Source: Tenrec ecaudatus | Lineage: Eukaryota > Chordata > Mammalia > Afrosoricida > Tenrecidae | NCBI RefSeq assembly: GCF_050624435.1 | Contig: NC_134546.1 | Span: 39,883,501 to 39,947,500, forward strand | Length of the DNA stretch: 64,000 nt | Direction of reading: 5' to 3' | In this document: one piece after another, positions 22,396 to 34,014 of the stretch | Layout: each line of letters starts with the position of its first letter | How positions within the stretch are numbered: the first letter of the stretch is position 1 | Notes under the pieces: generated by a model | Told to the model about the DNA's origin: nothing | Database searches by the model: none | Seen by the model: only the letters and a program-made list of their open reading frames with translations | Translations under genes and position numbers: made by a program

Positions 22396-22560
22396 GAGCC
22401 CCGGTGGTGTTGTGGTTACACATTGTGCTGTGAGCTTCATGGTCGGCAGTTTGAAGCCACTGGGAGCTGTGTGGGAGAAAGACTGGCTACCTACAGGTAG
22501 CTATGGTTACCTTCTCAGAAACCCACTGGGACCAGCATTGACTGAATAGCAGTGAGATTT
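22396..22560 (+). mobile_element. AfroSINE copy
   Basis: AGGAGCCCCGGTGGTGTTGT, GGTCGGCAGTTTGAAGCCAC and GGTTACCTTCTCAGAAACCC. The tail is short (GAATAGCAGTGAG). Confidence 0.75.
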
Positions 22561-22916
22561 GTGGCCTGAGAGGTGAGCCATGGGAGTGAGTCCAGATTGA
22601 GACCTGAAAGATGGCTCAAGATCCATAATCTCCATCACACTCATAAAACAATTCTCCTGTGGATTTTCAGTTTGGGTTCACTCTCTCTACAGGAGGTTCA
22701 ATCCAGGACCTCCTACAGCGATCCCTTTCAGAGCTGTCTGCAAGGTAACCAGGTTCCCTGTACTTCTCTTCTCAGAACCAGATGGAGCTCCATGTGGAGT
22801 ATTACTCCTTTGGATCAATTGTTCTCAATATATGGGTGGGGAGACAACAGTAGTTACATCTTACCCAAGAGGAGCTTTTAGACTCCTGTTGCTACTCATC
22901 TGTACTCATTCAGAGA
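22561..22916. other. Intergenic stretch, unassigned
   Basis: No gene or repeat recognised. Confidence 0.5.
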
Positions 22917-22919
22917 CTC

Positions 22920-23070
22920 CAAACCCACTGCCAAAGAGTTGATTCTGACTCCTAGTGACCCTAAGTAGTGTTTTCCAGGTGGCTAATCTTTACAGGAAGA
23001 GACGGCCTTATCTTTTCCAAGTGACTGGTGGGTTTGAAGCATTTACCTGAAAGCACCACTAGGTGCCTCT
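22920..23070 (-). mobile_element. AfroSINE copy
   Basis: ACCCACTGCCAAAGAGTTGA, TTCTGACTCCTAGTGACCCT and CACCACTAGGTGCC. The middle is shortened relative to other copies. Confidence 0.7.
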
Positions 23071-23092
23071 TTGTGGACTCCCTCACATGCTC

Positions 23093-23282
23093 TCACTGCC
23101 ATCCAGACGTTTCCGGCTGATAGCAACCCTTTAGGGCAGGCAGGGTAGAACTGACCTGTGGGTTTCCAAGACTCACTTCACAGGGGTAGAAAGCCTTGGT
23201 CTTTCTCCCTCGGAGCTGCTGGTGGTTTTGAACTGCCGATCTCTCGCAATTAGCAACCCAACAAATCACCACCAGGGGTCCT
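23093..23282 (-). mobile_element. AfroSINE copy
   Basis: CACTGCCATCCAGACGTTTC, GGGCAGGCAGGGTAGAACTG, TTTCTCCCTCGGAGCTGCTG and CACCACCAGGGGTCC. This is a full-length antisense copy. Confidence 0.8.
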
Positions 23283-23800
23283 GTGTTGTGCCAATCGACA
23301 CTGAGGTCCTCTGCGACTGTGGTCTTGAGCTGGGGAGTCGAGGCTCAAGGTAGTTGGTTAAGGTTCTTTTCAGAACTCTAGCAAGTTCTACTGTTCGTGG
23401 ATGTACTTTTCGCACAAGTAACTACATATGTAGATTTATCCTTTGTGAAAGCTGGGGGGAGCTTAAAATGTTGGTGGGAAAATGTAATTTTACTATAAAC
23501 CCTGTGAAGTTTTGTCCCATTCCTCATTCTGAGTGTGGTTCCATTTGCCTTCCCACACCCATTCAACTCATGTGTTTTCATGTGTATCCACGCATGGATT
23601 GTTGTAGTTGCAATGTGTATTTATAATTGCAATGCAGCATTTCTTTTCATTGCCTTTCCCGTTCTCATGTGTGATTCTCAGAGCCCAGCACAGTTTGGCA
23701 TACAGTGCACACAGAAAGGTCTTTTGAAAGTGCGGTGCATGGGCCAGGAAACAGGAGTGATTACTCAGAATAAAGAACCTGCAGTCATCATGTTGGCTCC
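23283..23800. other. Intergenic stretch, unassigned
   Basis: T-rich sequence with no recognised repeat or gene. Confidence 0.5.
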
Positions 23801-23802
23801 CC

Positions 23803-24001
23803 AAACTCCAGTCACTGCCATACGTCCATGCCGGCTCACAGGACCCTATAGGACAGCGTGGAACTGGCCCGGTGGGTTTCCCAAACTGTAACTGTTAACG
23901 CGAGTAGAAAGCTCTGTCTTTCTCCTGCAGAGCAGCTGATGGTTTTGAACCGCTGACCTTGCAAATTGCAGCCCCACTCGTAACCATTATGTCACCAGGG
24001 C
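23803..24001 (-). mobile_element. AfroSINE ~500 bp upstream of the MSH2 start codon
   Basis: GACCCTATAGGACAGCGTGG, CTGGCCCGGTGGGTTTCCC, TTTGAACCGCTGACCTTGC and TGTCACCAGGGCTT. It is the last repeat before the CpG island. Confidence 0.8.
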
Positions 24002-24229
24002 TTTTCTTCATGTTGGCAGTTGGCCTAAAATCGAAAAGAGACGCCAAGCCAACTGGGGACAGGGGAGCACAGGTTTAAAAAAACACTGGGCAAGACTAGA
24101 GTAGGAAAGTTTACTCGTTAGCTTTCTTTTCCTGATTTCCCTCTCATACTTGCAGGCACGTGAAAAGCTTAAAGCTTTGCGGAAATTCACACCTGGCCCA
24201 GCAGTCCAGCCATGCATCTACCTACGTTG

Positions 24230-24906
<677 letters not shown>

Positions 24907-24990
24907 TAGGTAACCGTTCCAAACAAGGCCCATAAGCTCCTCCCAGGGGTGGGGTGCAGATTGGGGCGGGGGTTTGAGAGACAAAGTCAA

Positions 24991-25135
24991 CACACCATTT
25001 GACTACAGGACCCCCCTTTTGCGCACCACACCATTTGACTATAGGACCCCCCCCTTTTGCGCACCACACCATTTGACTACAGGACCCCCCATTTGCGCAC
25101 CACACCATTTGACTATAGGACCCCCCATTTGCGTT
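24991..25135. repeat. Four-copy minisatellite (36-38 bp unit)
   Basis: Units start at 24991, 25027, 25065 and 25101, each CACACCATTTGACTAYAGGA followed by a C-run of 6 or 8 and a TTTGCGCAC link. Units differ mainly by C-run length and one C/T site. Confidence 0.9.
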
Positions 25136-25519
25136 CAACTCGGGGCCGGGAGAAGCGGTGGTGCAACGTGGTTTTGGGAGTTGCATAGCCCTGGGCTACC
25201 AGGTGAGCCCTCAGGTCAGCCTCAGGGCCCTGCCCATGCAGCACTAGCCGTCGCTGGGAAACCACAGCCCTCCCCTTCCCGTGTGGGCCACGTGTTCCAG
25301 AAGAGCTAGAGCTGTCTTCTTGTGGTCGGGAGGGCCCGGACTCAGCATTTGTAGGTGGGATGTTGCCGACAGAGAGGTGTCATTTCATTCCTTGACTGCA
25401 CTGAGTGGTGCTTACGGAGGCAGAGACGTGGCCGCTGGAAGTCCACAGAGGAAAAGGCAATCCTGCCTTCACACAGCTCATTCCAGGGATCCACCCCAGA
25501 AATAATGCCAGGGAAAGGC

Positions 25520-25597
25520 GAAGCTCAGATGGAGGTGTGCCGGCTAATTGTTGGAGAGGAAGCTCAGATGGAGGTGTGCCGGCTAATTGTTGGAGAG
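25520..25597. repeat. Perfect 39-bp tandem duplication
   Basis: The block starting GAAGCTCAGATGGAGGTGTG occurs at 25520-25558 and again, with no mismatch, at 25559-25597. Confidence 0.95.
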
Positions 25598-25784
25598 GTG
25601 TACACAGGAGGGTAATCTCTTGAGTCTGGGAGGGCCAGGAGTTTTTGAGGAGAGAGCCGGAAACTTGGTAAATTAGGTTTGCCAGAGTGGAAAAGGATGG
25701 GTGAGGAGGCTGGACTGGCGAGCGTGGTCAGGTGGCGACAGACTTTTTGTGTTGGGCTGGGGTGTGGGGATTTTACGCTCTTGG

Positions 25785-25960
25785 CAGTGAGAGCAGAGCC
25801 TTGGTTCGTGTTCACAGTTTGAAACCACCGGGTGCTTCTCTGGAAAAAGAGCAGACTGTCCACACCTGTAAAGAGTTACAGTCTCAGAGACCCACAGGAC
25901 ACTTTTACCAGGCCTTGTAGAGCCCCCATGAGTCAGAATCTACTTGATGGCAGTGAATTT
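25785..25960 (+). mobile_element. AfroSINE copy
   Basis: AAAGAGTTACAGTCTCAGAG, ACCCACAGGACAC, CATGAGTCAGAATCTACTTG and ATGGCAGTGAATTTG; a sense copy with a well-kept 3' half. Confidence 0.75.
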
Positions 25961-26079
25961 GAGTTTTTTAAAGCGGTGAACGGTGTGAAGGGTGTTAAAC
26001 AATGATGGAATGGTGTGTTGAACCCTTGGGCTGTGGAGGAAGGGCTGAAGGGACCCAGGATACAAGTGTGTGGACTCCT

Positions 26080-26280
26080 TGGAGCCAGCCTCCTGGTGTG
26101 GTGCAAATGTTGAGTCTGACAACAAACCAGAAGGCTGCTGGTTCGAACCCACTCTGACGTGCTTTGGGAGAAAGGCCTGGCTGTCTGTTTCCCCAAAGTC
26201 ACGTCCTTGAAAATCGAGTTGCGGTTTTGCTCTGCACACAGGGTCACCCTGACCCCTAGTCCACATCATGGTGGCTGGTG
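26080..26280 (+). mobile_element. AfroSINE copy
   Basis: AAGGCTGCTGGTTCGAACCC, TTTGGGAGAAAGGCCTGGCT and CAGGGTCACCCTGACCCC. Confidence 0.65.
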
Positions 26281-26944
26281 TGGGCTTTTTGGTTTATGGG
26301 CACCTTGGGAGACTTAACTTGAGTGTCCTTCATAGTTAATGATGCTTTAAGTTCTTGTCTAGCTTTCAGGTGTCACATAACCCCTGTGGTCTTCAAGCCT
26401 GATGGAGAGCTCATTCTGTTTTGTGCTCCTTGAGTACTGTGCCTCTACTAGCCACCGTGTCCCTTTGAGGACCCTGCTGCAAGCCATGCCAGTGAAGTGG
26501 GACCAGAGTTACTGGCCTGTGTGGGGCGTTCGGGTGAGGTGGGTTTTGTTTGCCCTTCACCAGACTGCCCTGCACCAGGGCTGTGAGGACGGCAGGGAGG
26601 AAGGTCTGATGCTGCTCACCTGGCAAGCTGTGGTTCCTGCCCTCTGCCCATCAGCATGGCAGGGAGCGGAGTGTGGCCTGTGGGGGCCTGGAGTCGGGAT
26701 GTGTACTCAAGCCTGGAAGGCGTAGGCACACATTGGCTAGTGTTTGAGTGTTCCATTCATCATTCTGTGGATTGATGGTTTCAGTGTGTGATGGTTGTGC
26801 CAGTTTCCTTACCTGGCCCATGATGATGTCGATAACCCAGAGTTGGTACCCTATTTTTGTTTTGTTTTTGAAAGGTTACTCTTTTGCGAAATCCAAAAGC
26901 TGGGAACTGTTGTGTTTTGGATTTGAGTTTTAAACAGGTGTAAA

Positions 26945-27065
26945 AACTCAAACCAAGCCTGCCGCGATGGATTCTGATGCAATGGCTCTGTGGGTTTCGG
27001 GGGCTGAGGAGCTGCTGGTTTGAATCACCGGCCTTCCCTTGAGCAGCCCCATGTGCACCCCACAG
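26945..27065 (-). mobile_element. AfroSINE fragment
   Basis: CGCGATGGATTCTGATGC, GGCTCTGTGGGTTTCGGGGG and GCTGCTGGTTTGAATCACCG. Confidence 0.6.
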
Positions 27066-27084
27066 CGCCACATGGGCTTCTTTA

Positions 27085-27335
27085 ACACAGGTATATATTG
27101 TGGTGGTGCCATCCTCACTGTTGTTAGGCTTCAGCCCATATTGTCAAGGGTCTTCCTCTTTATTGCTGCCCCTCTACTTGACCAAGCAGGATGTCCTCCA
27201 GGGACTGGCCTGCCCCTGTCCAGGGTACGTGAAGCTGAGACTCACCATCCTTGCCTTGAAGGAGCGTTCTGGCCATACTTCTGCCAAGACAGATCCTTTT
27301 TTTCTCACCAGCACCCTAGTTCAAATGCCTCGATC
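27085..27335 (-). mobile_element. RTE/BovB 3' region, antisense
   Basis: TATTGCTGCCCCTCTACTTG, CCAAGCAGGATGTCCTCCAG and TTCTGGCCATACTTCTGCCA match, in reverse, the RTE ORF end and tail. The same blocks recur at 32665-32915 and 48835-49160. Confidence 0.65.
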
Positions 27336-27414
27336 CCCCGCCCCCCTAGATTCTTCCTTATTCAGTGTCCAGATGATAAGAATTTCAGGGCTGGCCATGG
27401 TATGGTGAGATGAT

Positions 27415-27660
27415 AGCCGGGTAGACTGCTGGAAGGGTCACTGACATGCTGGAAAGCAGTTTGGGAGTATGTCTTCATCCTTGAAAATTCCATACGGATA
27501 TGAAGAATTCCTACCAGTCTTCATGAAGAAAATAACCAGCAGGAGGCTTTACCACAGACTGTTAAACATTAATAAACATATGAAAAGGACCTAGCAGGGT
27601 CCTCAGGGAGATGCAAACTAGGGCTGTCCCCACTGCTTCACCACCCCTGCCACTGAGATG
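27415..27660 (-). mobile_element. Old L1-like relic
   Basis: GGAAAGCAGTTTGGGAGTAT and AATAAACATATGAAAAGGAC with GGGAGATGCAAACTAGGGC resemble conserved old L1 ORF2 phrases. They are highly mutated, so the orientation and extent are uncertain. Confidence 0.4.
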
Positions 27661-27816
27661 CAAACTTGAAGGTAGAGTTAGCAGGGATGTGGAGCACCTG
27701 GAACACACACAGGGTACAGGCCTCACCCCGGGTGCGTCCACAGGACACAGATCTTACTGTGTGGACACACGGGACAAATCTCACCATACACACACACAAA
27801 GGGCACAGGCCTCACT

Positions 27817-27818
<2 letters not shown>

Positions 27819-27866
<48 letters not shown>
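27819..27866. repeat. (AC)24 microsatellite
   Basis: An uninterrupted 48-bp AC run, preceded by shorter CA runs at 27787-27798. Confidence 0.98.
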
Positions 27867-27868
<2 letters not shown>

Positions 27869-28025
27869 TAGAGGTCTCACCCTGTATGCATAAACACCAG
27901 ACCCTTCAACAACCTGGGGAGAGGGGTGAGTGGGCGATGACTTTCCAGCTGACCTGTCTCTGCAGGAACTTCTTACGGTGTTTTAAGTGGAGACTTGTTC
28001 ATCGCAACAGCAGCAAAAAGAAGTA

Positions 28026-28136
28026 CCGTACATACGTGTGTATAAGCTGAGTTTTTCCAGCACCTTTTAAATGCAGTTTTTGTGGTAAAATGAGGTGCCT
28101 CGGTTGATAGGTCGGCTTATACTCAAGTATATATGG
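28026..28136. mobile_element. Tc1/mariner-like MITE, copy 2
   Basis: Left CCGTACATACGTGTGTATAA with TA immediately outside. The right end reversed is CCATATATACTTGAGTATAA. The 111-bp interior (TTTTTCCAGCACC, TGCAGTTTTTGTGGTAAAAT) matches copy 1. Confidence 0.75.
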
Positions 28137-28151
28137 GAAGTAAAGCAAAGC

Positions 28152-28300
28152 AAAGACAAACACTGCCACTGAGTGGTCAGTTCTGACGCCTGGTGACCTG
28201 ATAGCTAGAACTCCCTTATGCGTGGGTTCCCGAGACGCTTCACCGGAGTAGCAGCCCTCGTCTCTCCCAGCCCCACTCGGAACCCATGATGCCACCAGCT
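28152..28300 (-). mobile_element. AfroSINE copy
   Basis: CACTGCCACTGAGTGGTCAG, GTGGGTTCCCGAGACGCTTC and CCCATGATGCCACC. Confidence 0.65.
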
Positions 28301-29769
28301 GCTGACGTTCGTCAGGACGTGTGTGTATTTGCTTATTGGCCAAGAAACGTGCACAAGAATGTCCCTAGCAACCAGTGTGCTTCCGCCTTAAGTTGGAAAC
28401 CACCCAGGCTCGGTCAGCAGTCGAGTGGAGGAATAAATTGTGCTTTATTCACACAGCTGAGTATGCAGTGGGAGTCAACACGAACTGCAAAACAATAGCT
28501 CGTGCTCACAAAAATTAGCCACGCATAAAAGAGCGTTCGGTAAAAGTACATGGTGGCCGCCTTTTCCAAGAAGGGGGCAGTGACTAGGGAAGGACCCCGC
28601 CCGGGCCGGCTGTCCTGCGTCCTGGGAGAGTGCTGGGGGTCTTCTCCCACATCGGCTCTCAGGAGTGGGGGCAGCCCAGACACTCGCTTTTTATCATCAG
28701 TGCACTTTCCAATCTGCATGTAAAAAGCTACAGAACAATGCTCATGCTGTACTAAGGAGAACTTCATGTTGAGGGAATAATCAGACAGGTGGCTAAGTGG
28801 ACACACAAATGTTTAGTCACTCACAGCCTGAGGGAGCACACGGTTGGCTCATCAAGTCACGGGACCAAACCCTTGACAAACCCCTCCGCGTCCGCTCCCA
28901 TCGCTGCAACCGATCCTGCCCTCATCTCTGCCCGGCTATCGCCCTCCTGCTGCTGTTTGTTTGCAAGGTTCTGAACTTTTAGAAGGCTTAAAAAAGATTA
29001 AAAAATGTAATGACTTGTTAAGTAGCATTTTGTAATAAAACGTGCCATTCAATTGACCTTGTCTTTGAATCATTTGTAGCTTTCGGGGTTTGCAGCCACG
29101 TGTCCCTGATGTGCTGGTGAGAGTTACTGCTCAGGGAGAGACCTGTGGATATGGATTAGAATTGAGAAAAATGACCCTTTGGACCATTCTTTCTCCCCTA
29201 GTTCACATACGAGGGGGCTTCGGAGAGCTTATGGAGGGGAAAAAAAGTTCACAGGAAAATGGAATGAAAAGATAAGGAATTTTCTCACGAACTTTTGGAA
29301 GCCTCTTTGTGTATTAACCTTTGCCGGCATGTCTTTCTTGTTCTGGAAGTTGACATGGGCCCATGTGGGTGCATCAAGCAGAGCAGCACTTACCTCGAAC
29401 TGTGCCTTGTACTAGTGTGACAAGGACCAGGCCAGTGGGGAAAGCTAAGGCCCGCAGTTGAATTGTTACTGCTAGAGCCGGCACAGCCTCGCAGCTTTGC
29501 TCATCTCTTGGGATACGTCTCCTTGTTTTGGCCTTGTATGAGGTCACCCTTTATTTCCACTGCACAGACCTTAGAAATATTTAGACAGCAGAGTGTTAGA
29601 ATAGCATGAGGACACTTAACAAAACAACACAAACAACTGGTAAGGAACCAATGCTGAGCTGGGGGTGTGGGTGTTATTGATAGGAGTACTTTGCTTTTTG
29701 TTGTTAAAGCCAATCAGCCTTGATTGACGAAAAATAGGTGATTTCTTATCAATTCCCATAAAAACAAAA

Positions 29770-29935
29770 ACCTGGGGGAAAAATGAGGAACTGATGCCAG
29801 GGACTTGGGTGGAGAGCAAATGTTTTGAGAATGATGAGGGCAATGAATGTACAGATGTGCTTTACACAATTGATGTATATGGATTGTGATAAGAGGTGTA
29901 TGAGCCCCTAGTAAGACGATTAAACAAAGAAAATG
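29770..29935 (+). mobile_element. L1 3' tail, sense
   Basis: AATGAGGAACTGATGCCAGG, GAATGTACAGATGTGCTTTA and TATGAGCCCCTAGTAAGACG. Confidence 0.85.
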
Positions 29936-29984
29936 CACGCTTATAAAATCACTTGAAAAACAAAGCAAAACAACCCAAACGACC

Positions 29985-30115
29985 AAACTCACTGCCAACT
30001 CAGCAGTGCCAGTCGACGCCAACTCTTAGGGATCCTGTAGGACGGGGTAGAACTGCCCCTTTGAATTTTGGAGACTGTAACTCTTTATTGGAGTAGAAAG
30101 GAGTAGAAAGACCAT
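29985..30115 (-). mobile_element. AfroSINE copy, 5' part missing
   Basis: TGCCAGTCGACGCCAACTCT, CGGGGTAGAACTGCCCC and GACTGTAACTCTTTATTGGA. The GGAGTAGAAA motif is duplicated. Confidence 0.7.
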
Positions 30116-30164
30116 CTTTGGAATGGTCTTCATGTTTTAAGTGTTTCCACCTGGTCATGTCCAA

Positions 30165-30392
30165 CTTCAAATACGGTGTAAGCCAAGAGTCCTTAGTGGG
30201 TGACAACTGCCTCCAGGGTGGGGGGCGCTGGAAACATCCCAGGGGGCTGCAAAAGCAGGTACAAACACAGTCTCCTGGATTATGGTCTATAGTGCAAACA
30301 TCTTTCATTGCTGGGGAGGGGGGCACTGAGTAATATTTTTCCCCTGAAAAAAGGAGTCAGTTGGCCAAATAAGTTTGGGAACCAGTGGTTTA
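30165..30392 (+). mobile_element. hAT-like fragment, copy A
   Basis: GGGGGCTGCAAAAGCAGGTA and GGCCAAATAAGTTTGGGAAC with CAGTGG at the end. It shares phrases in the same order with 33105-33320. The end sequence read in reverse (CCACTGGTTCCCAAACTT) is hAT-terminus-like. Confidence 0.45.
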
Positions 30393-30461
30393 AGTCATAG
30401 TGAATGAATTAAGTTAGAATGATGTAGGTTTAGAAGGCCCCGTTGAATGGGGATAAAACGA

Positions 30462-30598
30462 TATGCTGGCACATGGGCGCAACTAGAATGGTGGTCAGGA
30501 TGACACAGGACTGGCAGTGTTTCGTTCGTTGTACGTAGGGGCCTTATGAAGTGGAACCTGGATTATTCTAGGGGCGCTATCTTGGGAACAACAGTAAG
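30462..30598 (+). mobile_element. RTE/BovB 3' tail
   Basis: CACAGGACTGGCAGTGTTTC, GTTCGTTGTACGTAGGGGCC and a terminal GGGAACAACAG. Confidence 0.65.
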
Positions 30599-31814
30599 AG
30601 CAAATGCATCATCATGTAAGTAACAGGAGTCAGTCGAAAGGACATCAGTTGGACTTGATTCGAAGGGAGACAAATCAGGCTTGCTGGGTTGAGGTGATCA
30701 AGGCTTGGCTACTGTCAGTCTGAGTCAGCTGCCCTCTGCCCTGGATCCCTGCATCCTCACAGCCCTCCTCCTGCTCCCCTGGGCACCCAAGGGTGCTCTC
30801 TCTGGCTGGTGCCCAGAGCTTCAGTGAAGGAGCAGGCACATGAAGGGGCCACTGGGAAAAACCTGCACCACCAACTTCTTAATTCTGTCCATTTGTTGGT
30901 GGTGCCCATTTCCCATGGTTCTGTTGTTGAGCTGCCTCGGGGCCTACATAGCTGCCAGCCAGTCTAATTGGGAAGTTTTCTCCTGGGAGCGAACCCACCC
31001 ATGCGGCAGGAAACGGTGCTACCCAGTTTGTCCAGGTAGTCAGCCTTCCTGACTGGCTCTTTTCCCCTGAAGTATGCCTGCTTTCTATTGTAAAAGAGGC
31101 AAAGCAGGGCAGAGCAGCGCCTCCCAGGAGCCACGGCCACAGCACTGTCCAGCTGTTCTAGGCTGAGTGCTCGCCGGCAAGCCATACTTTCTGGTCGTCC
31201 GAGACCCTGTGCATCCTCAGAGGACACCCCTGCCCTTCCTCTGCCTGTAGCTATGGGGTGCACCTGCTTCCCCGATGCTGTAGCAGTCTCCAGGCCTTCA
31301 CCCAAACAGCAGAACCTAAGGAGGCCAGGCAGCCAGCTCTGACCCCTCAGTGGGCTGAGGGAGGAGAGCCAGGTTTCACAGGCTCACAGCGCACGGAGAG
31401 GGATCAGCGCTTGCACAGGACAGCATGCTGGGGAAGTGGACGTGGTTCCTGTGGGTGTCCAAGCAGGGCCCTGTGGCAGCCAGTCCCGCCTGGGCTCAGG
31501 GCTGGTCTCAGCTCTTCAGCAGCATTCAAAACGATAATCGATCATCAGAGGAAGCCATGCGGATCATAAGTCACCTTCCTGCAGAATCCGGGTTAAGCCT
31601 GACTCTCCTGAGGCTGATAGTTCTGAGCTTGTTCATCTCCTTTAATGGATAGTCTTCATTTCAGTTCATTGTAGGTACCGTACAGTCAGTTCTGACTCAG
31701 TAAGCTTAGGGTAAATGGCTTGCATGAGGATTCAAACTACTAAGTTTGCAGGATTGGATTTTGTACAAGGGAGAGTTGAACACTGCTCAGAAGGTAGAGG
31801 TGCTAACCTGGAAG

Positions 31815-31978
31815 ACCAAGAGAGACTAATTGACTGGCCATTGAGTGGACTCTGACTCAGCGATGCTGTGGGCCAGTAGAAGTGTCCCTGAGAGTCCACA
31901 AGACTCACTCTTGACAGATCAGAGTCCAGTGAGCACACATCATGCAGATGCTTAACCCAGCATGCTACCAGGGCCCCT
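31815..31978 (-). mobile_element. AfroSINE copy, diverged
   Basis: GGCCATTGAGTGGACTCTGA, CTCAGCGATGCTGTGGG and GCATGCTACCAGGGCCCC. It abuts an antisense L1 tail. Confidence 0.6.
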
Positions 31979-31981
31979 TTA

Positions 31982-32545
31982 AAAAAAGAAATCATTTTAT
32001 TGGGGGCTTATACTACTCTTATCACCATCCATCCATCCATCCATCCATCCATCCATCCATCCATCCATCCATCCATCCATGTGTCAAGCACATCTCTCTG
32101 TACATTAGTTGCCATCAACATTCTCAAAACATTTTCTTTCTACTTGAGCCCTTGGTATCGGCTCCTCATTTCCCCCCTCCCTCCCCCTTGATAATTTATA
32201 AATTAGTACTATTTTTCCATGTCTTACACTGTCCGATGTCTCCCTTCACCCACTTTCCTGTCGTCTCTCTCCCAGGGAGGGGGTTATATGTAGATCCTTG
32301 TAATTGGTTTCCCCTTTCAAGCCCCCCGTTCCCCCCCCCCCGTCCCCCCCTCCAGGTATGGCCACTTGCACCACTGGTACTGAAGAGATCATCTGCCCTG
32401 GGTCCCCTGTGTTTCCAGTTCCTATCTGTACCAGTGTACATGCTCTGGTCTAGCCGGATTTGTAAGGTAGAATTGGGATTGTGATAGTGGGGGGAGGAAG
32501 CATTAAAGAACTAGAGGAAAGTTGCATGTTTCATCGGTGCTACAA
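31982..32545 (-). mobile_element. L1 3' UTR end, antisense (~560 bp)
   Basis: AATCATTTTATTGGGGGCTT, TGTCAAGCACATC, CTTGAGCCCTTGGTATCG, GATCATCTGCCCTGGG, CTCTGGTCTAGCCGGATTTG and ATTAAAGAACTAGAGGAA. It contains an expanded (CCAT)14 array. Confidence 0.88.
32025..32080. repeat. (CCAT)14 microsatellite inside the L1 tail
   Basis: A perfect 56-bp CCAT run. Most other copies of the same L1 tail have two or three ATCC units at this place. Confidence 0.97.
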
Positions 32546-32576
32546 TACACCCTGACTTGCCACCAGGGCTCCTTAA

Positions 32577-32624
32577 GGTGGTGGTGGTGGTGGTGGTGGT
32601 GGTGGTGGTGGTGGTGGTGGTGGT
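32577..32624. repeat. (GGT)16 microsatellite
   Basis: An uninterrupted 48-bp GGT run followed by AGTGGT. The histidine runs it would encode on the minus strand are an artefact. Confidence 0.97.
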
Positions 32625-32664
32625 AGTGGTTAGGGGCTGTGAAGTCTGTTCTGACCCATAACGC

Positions 32665-32915
32665 CCCTGTGCACAATGGATCGAACCACTGCCGGTCCTG
32701 CCACATCCTCACAATTGTTCCTATGCTGAGGCCATGGTGCTGCCAGGGCGCCTTCTCTTTCACTGCCCCTCCACTTCAGCAGACATGATGTCCTCCCAAG
32801 GACTGATCTCTCCTGACAGCATGTCCGGGGAAAGCACGGGGGACAGTCTTGCCAGCTTTGCGTCTCAGGAGTAGTCTGACCATACTTCTTGCAAGACGCA
32901 TTTTTGTTCTCCTTA
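32665..32915 (-). mobile_element. RTE/BovB 3' region, antisense
   Basis: CACTGCCCCTCCACTTCAGC, AGACATGATGTCCTCCCAAG and GTCTGACCATACTTCTTGCA. Confidence 0.65.
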
Positions 32916-33104
32916 AGGTTAGCTATACATACATGTAAATACTTATTTTTAAGAAAATTACTGGCGGTTGCAAGGTTTTTGACTCTGAAATAGCATTAGA
33001 CTTAATTATATAGATCTATTGGTGAAAATAGCAGTCCCTTACAAATGTCTGTTGCCTCATGTAGGCACACCGCTGAGATTGGCTTGGGTTCCAGACGGCC
33101 ACAA

Positions 33105-33320
33105 CAAAGCAGTGCTTAGAAACGTTACGTGGAGGGCCGGGTTTTCCACAGAGGGTGCTACTGCCCCGGGGGGTGGGTGGGCACTGGGGTGATGCAGGGG
33201 GGCTGCCAAAGCAGGTACTACGCTTCATTGTGAATTACGGGCTCACTTGCCAAGGTGGCTCGTAAGTAGTTTCTTTTCTAAGAAAGATGCAGTAGGCCAA
33301 GTAAATTGGGACAGCGCTAT
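33105..33320 (+). mobile_element. hAT-like fragment, copy B
   Basis: Starts near CAGTGCTTAGAAACGTTAC. GGGGGGCTGCCAAAGCAGGT, GTGAATTACGGGCTCACTTG and GCAGTAGGCCAAGTAAATTG parallel copy A at 30165-30392. Confidence 0.45.
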
Positions 33321-33602
33321 ATTAATGGTAGAATATATTAATAGACCACAATGCACAATCTCATTATGAAGTACTAATAGACTACAGTGTACAATGTACC
33401 ATCACATTCTGGAAAAGGTTTGAAATATCGCAAGAAGTCCCACAATGTGACACACACACGGAGTGAGCACATGCGGTCAGAAAAGTGTGACAGTAGACTT
33501 CCCTAACACAAGTTGCCACAACGTTCAATTTGTGAAAAACGACACGTGAAGCCAGTATCTGAAGCACCGTAACATGAGATGTGCCTTTAGTCATTACATA
33601 TT

Positions 33603-33772
33603 TCTTTAAATCATTTTATTGGGGGCTTGTACCATTTCCTATCACAATCCATACATCCATCCATTGGTGTCAAGAACATATGTATATTTGTTCCCATCAT
33701 CATTCTCAAAACATTTGCCTTCTACTTGAGCCCTTAATATCGGCTGCTCGTTTCCCCCCTCCCTCCCAGTCA
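33603..33772 (-). mobile_element. L1 3' tail, antisense
   Basis: AATCATTTTATTGGGGGCTT, CATCCATTGGTGTCAAGAAC and CTTGAGCCCTTAATATCGG. CAGTCATTACGTATTTCT after it repeats TAGTCATTACATATTTCT before it, a likely target-site duplication. Confidence 0.85.
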
Positions 33773-34014
33773 TTACGTATTTCTAACATGCCTTCCTAAG
33801 GATGTCTGATGTTGCTGTGGTGGGTGACTGTCGATTCCGCATTTTAGACCGCTCTCCTCACAGCCCCTGCGATGCATTAGTGCTCAGGGATCCGCTTCCT
33901 GGCTACATGCGTGAGAAACAGTGTAACTGGGAACCACTGTGCTGCTAGGCGTGTGAGTGCTTAGCGCTTCAAATCCTGAAACTCACGGCATGTATCGTTC
34001 CTGCTTTTCTCTAG

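Noticed and set aside
24991-25135. Regularly spaced direct repeats that look superficially like a CRISPR array
   Set aside because: The units are contiguous with no unique spacers, in a mammalian intron; it is a minisatellite.
32503-32763. Histidine-run protein on the minus strand
   Set aside because: It is the (GGT)16 microsatellite read in reverse.
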